DNA from: Thiorhodococcus mannitoliphagus
GTDB lineage: Bacteria; Pseudomonadota; Gammaproteobacteria; Chromatiales; Chromatiaceae
Assembly: GCF_010915725.1 (NCBI RefSeq)
Contig: NZ_JAAIJR010000009.1
Coordinates: forward strand, 1-64,000
DNA length: 64,000 bases
Direction of reading: 5' to 3'
The position numbers and the translations under genes are program-made. Positions 63,117-64,000 of this stretch are shown here, piece by piece; positions within the stretch are counted from its first letter, which is position 1, and each line of letters begins with the position of its first letter. Under the pieces are notes generated by a model. That model was not told the origin of the DNA. It worked only from the letters and a program-made list of their open reading frames with translations, and ran no database searches.

Positions 63117-63791
63117 TCATCCGGGCAGGCGCCCCATGACCGCCAGGTGGCGGTCGCTGACGACCTTGACCTCGAGCGCGCTCTCGAGTCCGGCTGCGGC
63201 GAGCTGCGCGGTCACCTCGGCAGGCTCGAACGCCGCGAAGAGCGAGTTGCGGAAATCCGTCCGCAGCACCTCTGACTCGTTGCGCGTGTAGGTTTCCACC
63301 AAGGCCTCGGCCCAGCCGGCGGAGGCGGGCCGCATCAGGTCCATGATGAGGACGATGGCGCCCGCAGTGGAGGTCTCCTTGACAGTCCGCCACAGCACCT
63401 GAGGGTCGTGAAGGTGGTGGAGCAGACTGTTGGATAGGACGAAGTCGTAGTGTGCCTGCGGCAGCTGCCCCGAGGGGATGCTGTCGCAGATCAGACGACA
63501 GCGCTGCGCGATGCCGGGGAGCCGGTCCAGCTCGGCTTGCGCCAGGTCCAGCATCGGCTGAGAGCCATCCACCGCATCGCAGCTTGCCTTGGGGTAGGTG
63601 CGCAGGAAGCGGATGACGATGTCGGCGGGCCCACAGCCAAGGTCGAGCGCGCGGGCACCGTCCACCGAACCAGGGGACAGTTGTTTCAGGAGATCGATGA
63701 AGAGACTGTTGGACTCATTGAAGTCGGCGGCCGCGTAGGCCGCTGCCTGCTCATCGGTGTCCATCAGCTCGGGCTCGAGGCGCCGCTTCAT
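63117..63791 (-). CDS. Class I SAM-dependent methyltransferase
   Basis: A 224-residue protein. Motif I is [11 protein letters not shown], the acidic residue of strand 2 is in [14 protein letters not shown], and [13 protein letters not shown] is motif IV. The last part is LAVMGRLPG. Substrate unknown. The ATG overlaps the lysA stop (ATGA, 63788-63791), so it is translationally coupled between lysA and dapF, a position often empty or held by a small lipoprotein gene in relatives. Confidence 0.85.
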   Translation of the reverse strand: MKRRLEPELMDTDEQAAAYAAADFNESNSLFIDLLKQLSPGSVDGARALDLGCGPADIVIRFLRTYPKASCDAVDGSQPMLDLAQAELDRLPGIAQRCRLICDSIPSGQLPQAHYDFVLSNSLLHHLHDPQVLWRTVKETSTAGAIVLIMDLMRPASAGWAEALVETYTRNESEVLRTDFRNSLFAAFEPAEVTAQLAAAGLESALEVKVVSDRHLAVMGRLPG

Positions 63792-64000
63792 GGCAGCTGA
63801 TGCTCTCCAGCGAAGAGGCTGGCAAGCGTCTCGCGCTCGCGGACCAGATAGGCTTGATCGCCGTCGACCATGACTTCGGCCGCGCGTGGGCGGCTATTGT
63901 AGTTGGAACTCATGGTGAAGCCGTAGGCGCCGCTGCCGCGCACGGCAACTAAGTCGCCCTCATTGAGTGCAAGTGTGCGGTCTTTTCCCAGGAAGTCCCC
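63788..64000 (-). CDS. lysA: Diaminopimelate decarboxylase LysA, C-terminal part (cut by window edge)
   Basis: The last 70 residues only. [37 protein letters not shown] and [17 protein letters not shown] are the C-terminal beta-barrel end of LysA, including the [10 protein letters not shown] segment near the active site. The enzyme decarboxylates meso-diaminopimelate to lysine with PLP. The 5' part lies beyond position 64000. Confidence 0.93.
   Translation of the reverse strand, partial: GDFLGKDRTLALNEGDLVAVRGSGAYGFTMSSNYNSRPRAAEVMVDGDQAYLVRERETLASLFAGEHQLP

Overview
The window reads as chromosome of a GC-rich gammaproteobacterium, probably from the Chromatiales (purple sulfur bacteria and relatives). 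This placement is inferred from the blocks lysA–dapF–DUF484–xerC and glnE–ilvE, from a groESL operon carrying a CIRCE operator, and from a mix of sulfotransferase-like, SulP and LbtU-type genes. No photosynthesis or sulfur-oxidation gene lies in the window, so the placement is not proved. There is no rRNA, CRISPR array or recognisable prophage. One tRNA (Val, anticodon CAC) is present.

Positions 1-20,500 form an accessory surface-glycan and secretion region. Four minus-strand genes share a recurrent beta-rich module (GW..., AD.xRxD, HGF): a 1117-residue protein with four modules plus a GT-A and a GT-B part, a small module-only protein, and two further large GT-A proteins. Next to them are a sulfotransferase-like protein, a short acidic RTX-repeat protein, and a divergent type I secretion operon (ABC exporter, HlyD-type adaptor, small 122-residue protein). 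A minus-strand operon follows with a MinD/FlhG-like ATPase, an SPOR protein and a membrane-anchored ATPase with a BcsQ-like altered P-loop. My working model is a type I-secreted calcium-binding surface protein made together with the enzymes that glycosylate it or an associated polymer.

Positions 20,500-35,400 hold mixed genes: an outer-membrane barrel protein, helicase hrpB, a REP-associated transposase (RAYT), a cupin, a flavin reductase, pyk, tRNA-Val, a SulP transporter with a universal stress protein, small membrane proteins, a 52-residue exported peptide, an L,D-transpeptidase and a CorC/CNNM-type protein. Positions 35,400-45,700 hold rdgC, a UDP-sugar dehydrogenase/epimerase pair, a short FGGY sugar kinase, znuA, an LbtU-type porin behind a Fur-like palindrome, DUF190–crcB and a SleB-type hydrolase. 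Positions 45,700-51,300 hold the SOS set lexA–imuA–imuB and the groESL operon. Positions 51,300-64,000 hold a decayed hsdR, a hexose-6-phosphate mutarotase, glnE, ilvE, a zf-CHCC protein, an MBL hydrolase, a DUF2189 membrane protein, a second sulfotransferase-like gene, and xerC–DUF484–dapF–methyltransferase–lysA, with lysA cut by the window edge.

The intergenic DNA is rich in dispersed repeats. There are at least three families with two to four copies each, two MITE-like elements with perfect terminal inverted repeats, and two decayed genes (DUF1800 and hsdR). This fits a genome with active small mobile elements; the RAYT gene is a candidate mobiliser for some of them.
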